64,000 bases of DNA from JAJFFW01 sp038534195 (GTDB taxonomy: Bacteria > Pseudomonadota > Alphaproteobacteria > Caulobacterales > Parvularculaceae), in NCBI GenBank assembly GCA_038534195.1, contig JBCAXE010000010.1, positions 24,510 to 88,509 of the forward strand, in the 5' to 3' direction. Below are positions 7,131 to 15,348 of this stretch, one piece after another. The translations under genes and the position numbers were made by a program. The first letter of the stretch is position 1, and each line of letters starts with the position of its first letter. The notes under the pieces are model-generated. The model ran no database searches. It saw nothing but the letters and a program-made list of their open reading frames with translations, and was not told where the DNA came from.

Positions 7131-7907
7131 GAGGGCTCTGACAAAGAGCCCCACGCTGAGCGCGCTGGTCCCGAGCGTGACGGCCCAAACCAAGAGCCGT
7201 GCAGCAGGCCCAGCAATCCTGTCAAAAACAAATCCCGCCGCCGGCGCGACCTGGATCAAGTGCAGCGCAAAGAAATGCGCCGGCCGCAAATCAGCCTCTT
7301 GCATCGACCAACCGAGCAGAAAGATGCCCCCGGCGTCGCTCGCGTCCGGTGCGTTCACATAATGACTGCCGGACATCGACATGTAGCCTGCAAGGAAGAA
7401 GGTAAGAACGGGTCCGATCGTCATCCCCAAAATGCTCCCGAGCCGATAGCCGGACTTTTCGTCCGTTCGCTGAAAAATGAGTCGTACGCCCATCACGAAT
7501 GGTGCAGCAATCAACAAAATCGCGCCGACACCCATAAGGGCGTAAAGGATCTGTTCGGGAACTGTTTCGAAATTGAAATGCGAATGGCGCCCACGCATCG
7601 CCTGCACCGAGATGTAGATCGTCTCAAAGACCGCGGCGAGCACGAACAGAAAACCGACAATCCCCATCACTGCGCCGTTGCGAAAGCGCCTCTCCAGCTG
7701 TTGCGCCAGAACCGCCAGTGTAAAGGCGTGCAGCATAATGGAGAAGTCGAACTTAAGCGGCTTCCACCAGATATTGACGCCGTTCAGCATCCGCGCATCC
7801 ACAAGCGCAACCGCTGCTGTGACCAGGAGCAACGCGAACATGAAGTAGCCCGTCGCGAGAAACGAGCGGGTGAGTCGGTCGTCGTCCAGAAATCGCTCGC
7901 TGCTCAT
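7104..7907 (-). CDS. Hypothetical polytopic membrane protein
   Basis: A 267-residue protein with about seven hydrophobic spans and short loops (for example FMFALLLVTAAVALV and VMGIVGFLFVLAAVF). The ATG at 7907 overlaps the stop of the ABA4-like gene as ATGA, implying translational coupling. The open frame continues upstream of this ATG but there runs antisense to the ABA4-like gene's own frame. I do not recognise a named family. Its partners, an ABA4-like protein and a sterol desaturase-type hydroxylase, suggest a role in lipid or isoprenoid modification; this is inference. Confidence 0.75.
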   Translation of the reverse strand: MSSERFLDDDRLTRSFLATGYFMFALLLVTAAVALVDARMLNGVNIWWKPLKFDFSIMLHAFTLAVLAQQLERRFRNGAVMGIVGFLFVLAAVFETIYISVQAMRGRHSHFNFETVPEQILYALMGVGAILLIAAPFVMGVRLIFQRTDEKSGYRLGSILGMTIGPVLTFFLAGYMSMSGSHYVNAPDASDAGGIFLLGWSMQEADLRPAHFFALHLIQVAPAAGFVFDRIAGPAARLLVWAVTLGTSALSVGLFVRALSGQPVWPF

Positions 7908-8344
7908 GACGCGTCCTCCGCCTTCACGGCCCCGATCATGGCGCCGCGCGTTAACAGGAAGAGCGCAAGCCCGAGGGGACCGAACATGAAGGTGGCGAGG
8001 AGAAACGCCGCCTGGATGACGCGGGGGATGCGCGCCGTATCTGACTGCCGCGCGATCCAGCAGCCGACAAACAGATCGAACGCCAGATAATGGAGCCAAC
8101 CCGCCGTCAGCGCCGCGTCCGACTGCATCAGCGTGCGCACTTCAGCAATCGATCCGAAGCCGCCGCCGGACGAGGCGAAATTCGGCACGATGAGAACCGC
8201 GTAAATCACGCCCAAAATGAGCGGGATGACGAATTGCGGTATCCAGAATAATGGCGCAAAGCGCCGGGGCAAAAAGATCAGAATCGCCCAGCCGGTCATG
8301 GCCAGCAGTCCGCTGAGGTCAAAAATCTTATCCGGATCAACCAT
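7904..8344 (-). CDS. ABA4-like (DUF4281) membrane protein
   Basis: A 146-residue protein with four likely membrane spans. The motif LHYLAFDLFVGCWIARQS is characteristic of the ABA4-like/DUF4281 family, named after a plant protein needed for neoxanthin formation. The role of the bacterial members is not established. The start is taken at 8344; a start 24 bp upstream is also open. It sits between a fatty acid hydroxylase/sterol desaturase gene (30-bp gap or a little more) and another membrane protein (ATGA overlap). Confidence 0.75.
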   Translation of the reverse strand: MVDPDKIFDLSGLLAMTGWAILIFLPRRFAPLFWIPQFVIPLILGVIYAVLIVPNFASSGGGFGSIAEVRTLMQSDAALTAGWLHYLAFDLFVGCWIARQSDTARIPRVIQAAFLLATFMFGPLGLALFLLTRGAMIGAVKAEDAS

Positions 8345-8398
8345 GCCCCGCCCTCCGCGGGGGAGCATAGCCTGAAGTCCGAGCCGAAAGCGACCGGT

Positions 8399-9301
8399 TT
8401 ATTCAGCGGGTAAAATCGCCTCGCGATATTTCGGGCAATCGCTGCGGCAAACACCGTCATGGGACCATTCGGGCGGGCACCACAGATAAGCGAGCTTGTC
8501 GCGCCAGTCGGAAGCGGTAGCCATTCGATCCGCAAGCTGACGGAAACCGGCGAATTGCGCCGTTAATGGATTATTGTCATGGACGGGATTGACGAGGCCC
8601 ACGACGGGACGCTCCTCATAGGGATGAAACGTGCCGAAGAGCCGGTCCCACAAGATCAGGACTTGCGAATAATTCTTGTCGATATATTTCGCCTGATTGG
8701 CGTGATGCACCATATGGTTGCGCGGCGTCGCGAAGACCCTCTCCATCCAGCCGAGGTCGCCCACGTAACTCGCGTGGTTCCAAATGCCGAAGGCGCTCTT
8801 CACCACAACAGTCGCCAGGTAAATCGCCGGGGAGACGCCCAACAAAGATGCGCCGAGGGCGCCGGCGATCTGCAGTTTTCCGTCGAGATAAAATCCGCGC
8901 GCCGCAGTGGAGTGGTTAAACTCGTTCGACGAATGATGGATCGAATGAAAGGCCCAAAAAAGCCCGACCCGGTGGCCGAGGCGATGCTCCCAATAATAGG
9001 CGAGTTCGTGGGCGAGAAATGCGATCGCCAATCCGAGCCAAACATTGTCGATTGTGAACAGACGCGCATTCTCAAAAAGCCAAACCGAGGCCGCAAAGGG
9101 GAGGAGAAAGCCAACCCCGATGCCGATCACGCTGTTCATCAAGTTCAAGCCGATGGAGCAGAGCGCGTCAGCATTGTTGTAAGCGCCGCGCCGCGCGATC
9201 AGATAATAAAGGCGCTCGGCGATCACCATCCCGAAATAGGCGGTCGCGAGAAACCAGATACTGAGCTCGCCGCTGAGCGTCGCCACGAATTGTTCGGCCA
9301 T
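8399..9301 (-). CDS. Sterol desaturase / fatty acid hydroxylase family protein
   Basis: A 300-residue integral membrane di-iron oxygenase. The histidine clusters that bind iron are visible in order: HELAYYWEHRLGHR, then HSIHHSSNEFNHS, and near the end HMVHHANQAKYIDKN. The ATG at 9301 is preferred over a TTG two codons upstream because the AAGGAG ribosome-binding site is then at normal distance. It heads a three-gene set with an ABA4-like protein and a polytopic membrane protein. The substrate (sterol, fatty acid, carotenoid or alkyl ether) cannot be told from the sequence. Confidence 0.85.
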   Translation of the reverse strand: MAEQFVATLSGELSIWFLATAYFGMVIAERLYYLIARRGAYNNADALCSIGLNLMNSVIGIGVGFLLPFAASVWLFENARLFTIDNVWLGLAIAFLAHELAYYWEHRLGHRVGLFWAFHSIHHSSNEFNHSTAARGFYLDGKLQIAGALGASLLGVSPAIYLATVVVKSAFGIWNHASYVGDLGWMERVFATPRNHMVHHANQAKYIDKNYSQVLILWDRLFGTFHPYEERPVVGLVNPVHDNNPLTAQFAGFRQLADRMATASDWRDKLAYLWCPPEWSHDGVCRSDCPKYREAILPAE

Positions 9302-9373
9302 GATCAATGCTCCTTAAGATAAGGCTATCCAATGGCCCTTGGACCGGCAAGCGCACACAGCGCCGCAGCGCCT

Positions 9374-10837
9374 TTACGATTTACCTTTTTCATAAACGGA
9401 CGGCGCGAAATCATACGCTGCGCCCATGGCGCGGATTGCGTCGATTTTCGCTTCAAGCGGCGCCCAATCGTCAGCGTCTGCAATGGGCGCCCACAGCGCT
9501 TCCATTTCGTCGATGAGCATTCCGCATGGACGCTCCCCTTGAAAATAAGCGTGGTCAAGGCGCGCCGGGCGGTCCGGCTCTATGTCTTTCATTTTGCCGC
9601 TGATCGGCTCGAACCCGCTGTCGCCATAGAGCGCCGCGAGCGGGCTGCGGGCGCGGCGCGCCTCGCCGGCGGCCCCGCCAAAGAGGTCGAACATCACTTG
9701 CTCGAACGGCGCGTCCGTCTTGTGAAGCCACTGCATAAGATCGCTGACCAATGCGTAATCCGCGTCGTTACGGCCTTCGGCGCGCGCCAGCCCTAATCGC
9801 GCAAAGAACGCATCGGCCATGGCGCGCTCGAATTGAGCACCGAAATCCTGGAGCGCGGTGTTTAGCGCATCTTCGTTCGACAGCGCGAGCAACACGCCCC
9901 CGAGCCGCGACAGGTTCCACATGACGGCATCGGGCTGGCGGCCATAGGCGTACAGCCCAGTCTGGTCGAAATAGGCGGCCGTAAAGGATGGGTCCATCGT
10001 GGGGAGGAACCGCCACGGGCCATAGTCGAAGCTTTCGCCGGTGACATTCATATTGTCCGTATTCAGAACGCCATGGACAAACCCGGCGGCCATCCATTGC
10101 GCTGCGAGGCGCGCAGAGCGCGCAACCACGCGATGAAAAAATGCGGCGGTTTTCTTTTCCATTGGCGACGCGGCGAGATCCGGATCGAAATGGCGAATGC
10201 AATAGTCGATGAGCGCGCCAATCGCCGCCGTGTCGCCTTCCGAAGCCAGACGCTGGAACGCGCCGAACCGCACATGGCTATGACCAAGCCGCACCATCAC
10301 GGCGGAGCGTGTCGGCGAGGGCTCGTCGCCGCGATGAAGCGCCTCGCCCGTTTCAATCAGGCTGAAGGTCTTGGACGTGTAAACGCCCAGCGCTTCCAGC
10401 ATTTCCGTCGCCAGCAATTCGCGCACGCCGCCCTTAAGCGTCAGCCGCCCATCGCCGAAGCGCGAATAGGGGGTTTGGCCCGAGCCTTTGGTGGCGAGAT
10501 CAAGAAGCCGGCCTTCGCCGTCGAATAATTGCGCGAAAAGAAAGCCGCGCCCGTCGCCAATCTCCGGATTGTAACTACGGAACTGATGACCGTGATAACG
10601 CACCGCCAGCGGCCGCTCGATATTGTCGGGCAATGGCTCAAAGCGCGCGAAATGGGCGAGCCATGCCGCGTCGTCAAGATCGCCAAGCCCCACCCGCGTC
10701 GCCCACCGGTCATTGCGAAAGCGCAGGATAGATTTCGGAAATTCAGCCGCCGCGACCGCATCCCAGAACGGCGCGCCCGACGGCGCCCCCAGCGTTTCAA
10801 ACGCCTTGCTCGGAGCGTAATCCGCTGAATTCACCAT
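9374..10837 (-). CDS. selO: Protein adenylyltransferase SelO (YdiU)
   Basis: SelO is a pseudokinase-fold enzyme that transfers AMP from ATP to serine, threonine or tyrosine of target proteins and takes part in oxidative-stress control. At 487 residues it has normal length. Visible motifs are YHGHQFRSYNPEIGDGRG (residues 81-98), LATKGSGQTPYSRFGDG (114-130, with the nucleotide-binding lysine) and VHGVLNTDNMN with FDYGP (254-273, active-site aspartates). It is a single gene, separated from the threonine dehydratase gene by a divergent promoter region. Confidence 0.95.
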   Translation of the reverse strand: MVNSADYAPSKAFETLGAPSGAPFWDAVAAAEFPKSILRFRNDRWATRVGLGDLDDAAWLAHFARFEPLPDNIERPLAVRYHGHQFRSYNPEIGDGRGFLFAQLFDGEGRLLDLATKGSGQTPYSRFGDGRLTLKGGVRELLATEMLEALGVYTSKTFSLIETGEALHRGDEPSPTRSAVMVRLGHSHVRFGAFQRLASEGDTAAIGALIDYCIRHFDPDLAASPMEKKTAAFFHRVVARSARLAAQWMAAGFVHGVLNTDNMNVTGESFDYGPWRFLPTMDPSFTAAYFDQTGLYAYGRQPDAVMWNLSRLGGVLLALSNEDALNTALQDFGAQFERAMADAFFARLGLARAEGRNDADYALVSDLMQWLHKTDAPFEQVMFDLFGGAAGEARRARSPLAALYGDSGFEPISGKMKDIEPDRPARLDHAYFQGERPCGMLIDEMEALWAPIADADDWAPLEAKIDAIRAMGAAYDFAPSVYEKGKS

Positions 10838-10945
10838 AGACGCCTCGTTGAAAATGCCATATGAGCCAGCTCAAGCGCGATATTGTTGCGCCCGCCAGGC
10901 GCCTCGGCCCTAAATCTGTTAACCAAGTTCGTATAGGCCGTGACC

Positions 10946-12211
10946 ATGGCTAAAGACTTATCTTCCCCGCTGCAAACGCCGCCCGCGCGGCTTCCTGACG
11001 CCGCCGATGTGCGCGACGCAGCGGGCCGCATTGAAGGCCGGATCGCGCGTCCGCCGCTCGTGCGCGCGGAAAAGCTGTCGGCGCTTACGGGCGCTGAGAT
11101 CTGGTTGAAGCTTGAAAACCTGCACTATACCGGCGCCTTCAAGGAACGCGGCGCGCTTAACAAACTCCTTTGTCTTTCCGACGACGAACGAGCCCGCGGC
11201 GTCATCGCCGCCTCCGCCGGCAATCATGCGCAAGGCCTCGCCTATCATGCGCGCGCGCTCGGCGTTTCGGCGACTATCGTGATGCCGGAAACCGCGCCCG
11301 ACGTGAAGGTCCGCCAGACCCGCGCCCTCGGCGCTGACGTTGTTCTATCTGGCATGACATTCGACGACGCCGCGCGTCTCGCCGATGAGATGTGTACGGA
11401 GCAGGGGTTGACCTACGTGCATCCCTTCGATGATCCGGCCGTGATCGCCGGCCAGGGAACGGTAGCGCTTGAAATGATCGAGGAAAAGGCGCGCCAGAGC
11501 GATGAAGGCTTTGACGCCATGATCATTCCCATCGGCGGCGGCGGGCTCATCGCCGGTATGGCGCTCGCCGCCAAAGACGCCTCGCCGGATACGCGCATCA
11601 TCGGCGCCCAGGCGGCGCTCTTTCCCTCCATGGCCAACGCCATCGACGGCGGCGCGCGCGCCATCGGCGGCAATACGCTCGCCGAAGGCATCGCCGTGAA
11701 AGAGGCGGGCGCGCTAACCCGCGACATTGTTCGCGACCATGTGGACGATATCATCCTGATCGAGGAGCGTCCGCTGGAGCGGGCGCTCAGTCTCCTGATG
11801 AATGAACAGAAAATTCTGGCCGAAGGCGCCGGCGCCATGGGGCTCGCCGCCGTTTACGCCGACCCGGACCGCTTCCGCGGCCGGTCGGTTGGCCTTGTGG
11901 TTTGCGGCGGCAACATAGACGCGCGGCTGCTCTCCATGATCCTTATGCGCGATCTTGCGCGTGCGGGCCGGCTAGCACGGCTGCGCGTCTCGCTTCTCGA
12001 CATGCCCGGCCAACTCGTCCGCGTCGCCAGCATCATCGCCGACCAAGGCGGCAATGTGATCGACGTCGGTCACCACCGCACCTATTCGGACCTGCCGGCG
12101 AAAATGACCTGCATGGATGTGACAATCGACACGCAGGGCCAGGATCATCTCGACCGTATTATCGCGAACCTTCAGGACGAAGGATATGAGGTGGAAATCG
12201 CTGCGTATTAG
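10946..12211 (+). CDS. ilvA: Threonine ammonia-lyase (threonine dehydratase)
   Basis: A PLP enzyme that deaminates threonine to 2-oxobutanoate, the entry to isoleucine synthesis or threonine breakdown. At 421 residues it has the PLP lysine in TGAFKERGA (Lys66), the SAGNHAQG phosphate loop and the GGGGLIAG glycine loop, then an ACT-type regulatory domain over the last 75 residues (SLLDMPGQLVRVASIIADQG). One ACT domain is typical of the shorter form. A GTG two codons upstream of the ATG could also start it. A TTAACC half-site lies about 30 bp upstream. Confidence 0.93.
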   Translation: MAKDLSSPLQTPPARLPDAADVRDAAGRIEGRIARPPLVRAEKLSALTGAEIWLKLENLHYTGAFKERGALNKLLCLSDDERARGVIAASAGNHAQGLAYHARALGVSATIVMPETAPDVKVRQTRALGADVVLSGMTFDDAARLADEMCTEQGLTYVHPFDDPAVIAGQGTVALEMIEEKARQSDEGFDAMIIPIGGGGLIAGMALAAKDASPDTRIIGAQAALFPSMANAIDGGARAIGGNTLAEGIAVKEAGALTRDIVRDHVDDIILIEERPLERALSLLMNEQKILAEGAGAMGLAAVYADPDRFRGRSVGLVVCGGNIDARLLSMILMRDLARAGRLARLRVSLLDMPGQLVRVASIIADQGGNVIDVGHHRTYSDLPAKMTCMDVTIDTQGQDHLDRIIANLQDEGYEVEIAAY

Positions 12212-12304
12212 GGCGTCCTGACCGAAATTTCTCCGGCGCCGACCTCGGTTCAGTAATTGTTAAGGTTAATGTCGCCCAATACGGAAAAGCAGTCCGTACC
12301 GGGA

Positions 12305-12319
12305 TTAATATCTTGTTAA
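12305..12319. promoter_or_regulatory. Candidate CtrA box before the small sorting-tail gene
   Basis: TTAA TATCTTG TTAA, followed by CC, matches the full CtrA consensus TTAA-N7-TTAA(CC). It lies about 45 bp upstream of the next start codon, a plausible promoter position. Confidence 0.55.
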
Positions 12320-12365
12320 CCCTACCCTCCCGGCGTCGCAGATTGCGAAGAAGGAGGCTCTCGTA

Positions 12366-12599
12366 ATGAAAACATTCATTATATCCGCCGTATTTTCTGC
12401 AACGCTGACCGCGTCGCCAGCTTACGCCGCTGACTTCTCGCTACAGGCAACAATCCTGCCGGCGATCTTTTTTCTGTTCGGCGTGGCGGGGCTCAGGTTC
12501 GCCGCCTTTTGTGATCACACAAACCTTCTGTCTCGACGAACGCGATTCGGTTCGGTTCACCGAAAATTAAGGTTAATAGAGCCTTATGCGGAACATTAG
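12366..12599 (+). CDS. Tiny secreted protein that is little more than a CTERM-like tail
   Basis: A 77-residue protein with a strong AAGGAGG ribosome-binding site. A signal peptide (ending near AYA-AD) is followed almost at once by a hydrophobic segment (ILPAIFFLFGVAGLRFAAF) that resembles the membrane part of a VPLPA-type sorting signal, then arginine-rich residues. No mature domain is left between them. It may be a micro-substrate of the sorting system or the remnant of a larger gene. The next gene encodes a full-length protein of the same sort. Confidence 0.45.
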   Translation: MKTFIISAVFSATLTASPAYAADFSLQATILPAIFFLFGVAGLRFAAFCDHTNLLSRRTRFGSVHRKLRLIEPYAEH

Positions 12600-12714
12600 A
12601 AAGTTACCTGGTTACGCCAGTTTTGTGCGTAGCCGGGGGGGGAGAGCTGGCGCGGGAATTGCTAGATAGCGCCGGTAACGTTTCATTAAGGTAATGTGAA
12701 AAGGGGCTCTGGCC

Positions 12715-13464
12715 ATGAAGAAACTAATAACGCTCGCTGCGATCGCCGCAGGTCTTTTAATGGCCAACACACAGGCGGCTGTTTTTGAATTTGACGGCGC
12801 CACGGGAACGGGCAATGCGATTGACGCGCCGGTCAACGGAAACATCACAACCGATTGCGGCACGCAAGGCCGCGACCTTTGCACGGTCGATCATACGCTC
12901 GGATTTGACTATCTCGTCGATGGCGTATCCGTGAACGTGACAGCCTATGGAGGCGGCGCGCTCGGACAGGACGGCTTTATTCGCGGTGACGCGGACACGC
13001 TCATCCAGGACCTGATCGGCCTAAACCAGGGTCTCGGCGTTATTTCCGCCGCGGAAGGCAATCTGATCAATTCGTCCAGTGATCAAATCAACATGGAAAC
13101 GGGTGAGTCCATCCTCTTCACCTTCGCCGCGGAAACAAAGATCACCGACATCTTCGTTAATGACGGTCTCGGCAATGACTGCCCGGGCGGCGGCCTTGAA
13201 GGCGTTTGCGGTGCGATCGGCATCATTGTCGACGGCGGCATGCTGCAAACATTCACCGACTTCCTCGCAGCCGGCATTATCGCCTCCGGCGGCGAAGCGC
13301 TGGAGCTGATCGGCACCACATTTGAGTTTGTCAGCTTGACGCCTGGCGGAGGCTATTCCATCGAAGCGTTGACGGCCGTCCCGGTTCCTGGCGCTATCCC
13401 ACTCCTCATTTCCGGCCTCGCCGGTCTCGGCTTTGCGTCGCGCGGCAAAAAGAAGGCTGCATAA
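12715..13464 (+). CDS. Secreted protein with a VPxPxA-type C-terminal sorting signal
   Basis: A 249-residue protein with an N-terminal signal peptide (MKKLITLAAIAAGLLMANTQA) and a clear C-terminal sorting tail: VPVPGA, hydrophobic IPLLISGLAGLGFA, then basic SRGKKKAA. In other bacteria this VPLPA/PEP-CTERM layout directs processing by an exosortase or rhomboid-type sortase at the cell envelope. The mature part is acidic and glycine-rich with three cysteine pairs and no domain I recognise. No sortase lies in the window. A strong terminator follows the gene. Confidence 0.8.
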   Translation: MKKLITLAAIAAGLLMANTQAAVFEFDGATGTGNAIDAPVNGNITTDCGTQGRDLCTVDHTLGFDYLVDGVSVNVTAYGGGALGQDGFIRGDADTLIQDLIGLNQGLGVISAAEGNLINSSSDQINMETGESILFTFAAETKITDIFVNDGLGNDCPGGGLEGVCGAIGIIVDGGMLQTFTDFLAAGIIASGGEALELIGTTFEFVSLTPGGGYSIEALTAVPVPGAIPLLISGLAGLGFASRGKKKAA

Positions 13465-13493
13465 CGCAAGGGCTCACGCTTACAACTTGCAAG

Positions 13494-13524
13494 AAAAGCC
13501 GGTTCCGATGGAGCCGGCTTTTTT
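13494..13524 (+). terminator. Rho-independent terminator after the sorting-tail gene
   Basis: AAGCCGG at 13496-13502 pairs with CCGGCTT at 13514-13520, extended by TCC/GGA inside, and is followed by a T run to 13524. Confidence 0.85.
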
Positions 13525-13561
13525 CATAAGGCCTATGACCCTTTTCCCGATCGGGGCGCGA

Positions 13562-14602
13562 TCACACGTCTCTCAAAAAGACGAGCTTGTGCGTCGCGTC
13601 CGTCATTGCGTTCGCCGCCTCGTCAAACGAAACCGTCTTGGTCAGGACTTTTTCCGGCGAAAACCCATTTTCGCAGGATGCACACGCTAACAGATCAGGA
13701 ATAACCCCGCGGGCATGGACACGCGACACCGTATAGGTGATCCCTTTGGTGTACATTGCCCGCAAGGGGATTAACGGGTCCGCGCCTGTACCCGCCGACA
13801 CGCCGGTGCAGACGCCGCAGGGCGCTGTCGACCGCAAGGCGAACGAAAGACCGGCCGGCAACCCGGCCGCCTCCACAACAATCGGAAATTCGCGCTCAAA
13901 TTTCTTCTGCGATGAATAATCAATCTTCACCGCTTGCGCGCCAAGCGCGGCCGCCTTGGTAAGGCGCGTCGCATCATAATCCGTATAGACAATACCGCCG
14001 GCGCCGAGGGCGCGCGCGGCCTCCACTGCGAACAACCCAACGCTTTGCGCTAGACCGCCGACAATGAGAACGTCCGCGCCGGGCCGGTCGCGTAACGGGT
14101 CTGCGACGGTGCGAAACCCATCCGCCGCATTGTCGGAGATCGCCGCCGCCGCGCCCCAACTCAACGCCTCCGGCGCGCGGACCAACATGTGCGCAGCGAA
14201 GGGCACGCGCACGAGATCCGCGAGGCCCCCGCCCCATTCATGACCGGCGATCGGCGCCAGCCCATAAGCAGAAAATTGCGGCACGCTCTCGCAAGCGTTG
14301 GTCCATCCCCGACCGCATGGGCCGCAGGCGCCGCAACTGAGCTGGAACGGAACGATTACTCGGTCGCCGGGTTGAAAACCGGTGACCGCGTCACCCACCG
14401 CAACCACCTCGCCTGCGATTTCGTGACCAAAGGCGAAGGGCCCTTCGATCGGATAGAGGCCGGTGGCGATATAAAGATCAAGATCGCACCGGGTCACCGC
14501 CATCGGTCTCACAAGCGCGTCGCCCGCGTCCTCCAGAACCGGCGCCGCCGTCTCGCGCCACTCAAAAACGCCGGGTTTGACGAAAGCGAGCTGCTGCATC
14601 AT
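13562..14602 (-). CDS. Zinc-dependent alcohol dehydrogenase (MDR family)
   Basis: A 346-residue medium-chain dehydrogenase/reductase. Ligands of the catalytic zinc are visible (Cys39, His60 and Glu61 in FGHE), as are the four structural-zinc cysteines (Cys90, 93, 96 and 104 in CGACGPCGRGWTNAC). The nucleotide-binding region follows (VLIVGGLAQSVGLFAVEAA), although its glycine motif is less regular than usual. The start is one of two adjacent ATGs. It diverges from a TetR-type gene across an 82-bp gap with a palindromic operator, so induction by the enzyme's substrate is likely. The substrate is unknown. Confidence 0.88.
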   Translation of the reverse strand: MMQQLAFVKPGVFEWRETAAPVLEDAGDALVRPMAVTRCDLDLYIATGLYPIEGPFAFGHEIAGEVVAVGDAVTGFQPGDRVIVPFQLSCGACGPCGRGWTNACESVPQFSAYGLAPIAGHEWGGGLADLVRVPFAAHMLVRAPEALSWGAAAAISDNAADGFRTVADPLRDRPGADVLIVGGLAQSVGLFAVEAARALGAGGIVYTDYDATRLTKAAALGAQAVKIDYSSQKKFEREFPIVVEAAGLPAGLSFALRSTAPCGVCTGVSAGTGADPLIPLRAMYTKGITYTVSRVHARGVIPDLLACASCENGFSPEKVLTKTVSFDEAANAMTDATHKLVFLRDV

Positions 14603-14618
14603 ACGCCCTTCCAAAAAT

Positions 14619-14638
14619 TATACAGATCAGTCTATATA
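14619..14638. promoter_or_regulatory. Palindromic operator for the TetR-type regulator
   Basis: TATA-C-AGA-TCAG-TCT-A-TATA is a near-perfect 20-bp palindrome in the gap between the divergent dehydrogenase and tetR-type genes. Its place and symmetry fit a TetR dimer site controlling both promoters. Confidence 0.6.
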
Positions 14639-14684
14639 ATATTAGGACCGAAGCCATCGTCAATATCGCTTCGCAGGAGCAACC

Positions 14685-15254
14685 ATGGCCAAACCCGCAA
14701 AACACCGGCAAGCGCTGATCATGGCCGCAGCCCGCCTCTTCCGGCGGCGCGGCTATGCGGGCGCGAGCACGGGCGACATCCTGAAACTTTCAGGGGCGCC
14801 GCGCGGCTCGCTTTATCATTACTTCCCGGGCGGCAAGGAAGAGATTGGGGCCGCTGCAGTAGCGGCCGCGGGCGCGCTCGTGACCCGCACCCTCTCACAA
14901 TTGGCGGAAAACGCCTCAAACCCCGCGCACTTTATCGATCTTTACACCACCGAATTGATTAGCTGGATGCGCCATTCCAATTACGAGGACGGCTGCCCAA
15001 TCTCCACGACGCTGCTCGAAACTGGGGCGTCCAGCGAAAAAATCGCCGAGGCGGGCCGCGCTGCGTTCCACGGCTGGCGCGCCGTTATTGGGGCATTGTT
15101 AGAAAAACACGGCGCAACAAAGGAAAGGGCGGCGGCGCGCGCCTCCCTCATCATCTCGGCAATCGAGGGCGCATTGATCGTTTCCAAGACCGAACAATCC
15201 CCGCATGCTATTGAAGTCGCCGCCGCGGAACTGAAGGCCCTGCTGACCGAATAA
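14685..15254 (+). CDS. TetR-family transcriptional regulator
   Basis: A 189-residue TetR-family repressor. The N-terminal helix-turn-helix spans about residues 8-55 (ALIMAAARLFRRRGYAGAST, then DILKLSGAPRGSLYHYFPGG). The C-terminal half resembles the LmrA/YxaF-type ligand domain (a DGCPISTTLLE segment). It most likely represses itself and the divergent alcohol dehydrogenase through the 20-bp palindrome in the shared promoter. The inducer is unknown. Confidence 0.9.
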   Translation: MAKPAKHRQALIMAAARLFRRRGYAGASTGDILKLSGAPRGSLYHYFPGGKEEIGAAAVAAAGALVTRTLSQLAENASNPAHFIDLYTTELISWMRHSNYEDGCPISTTLLETGASSEKIAEAGRAAFHGWRAVIGALLEKHGATKERAAARASLIISAIEGALIVSKTEQSPHAIEVAAAELKALLTE

Positions 15255-15348
15255 GCGCCCCGCCCCTTGGGGAAATATTCGTTTTTCCGTTGAATCCTCC
15301 CGCTGCGTGCATATTGTCTAATGAGGGCGTATTCCATGAGGGGCAGAC

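Noticed and set aside
7260..8090. A 276-codon frame antisense to the membrane-protein and ABA4-like genes
   Set aside because: It lacks hydrophobic or domain pattern and reflects codon bias of the real genes.
12258..12267. TTAAGGTTAA, also at about 12567, as a repeated regulatory motif
   Set aside because: Two short copies in AT-richer gaps; could be chance or CtrA half-sites, and spacing does not match the full site.
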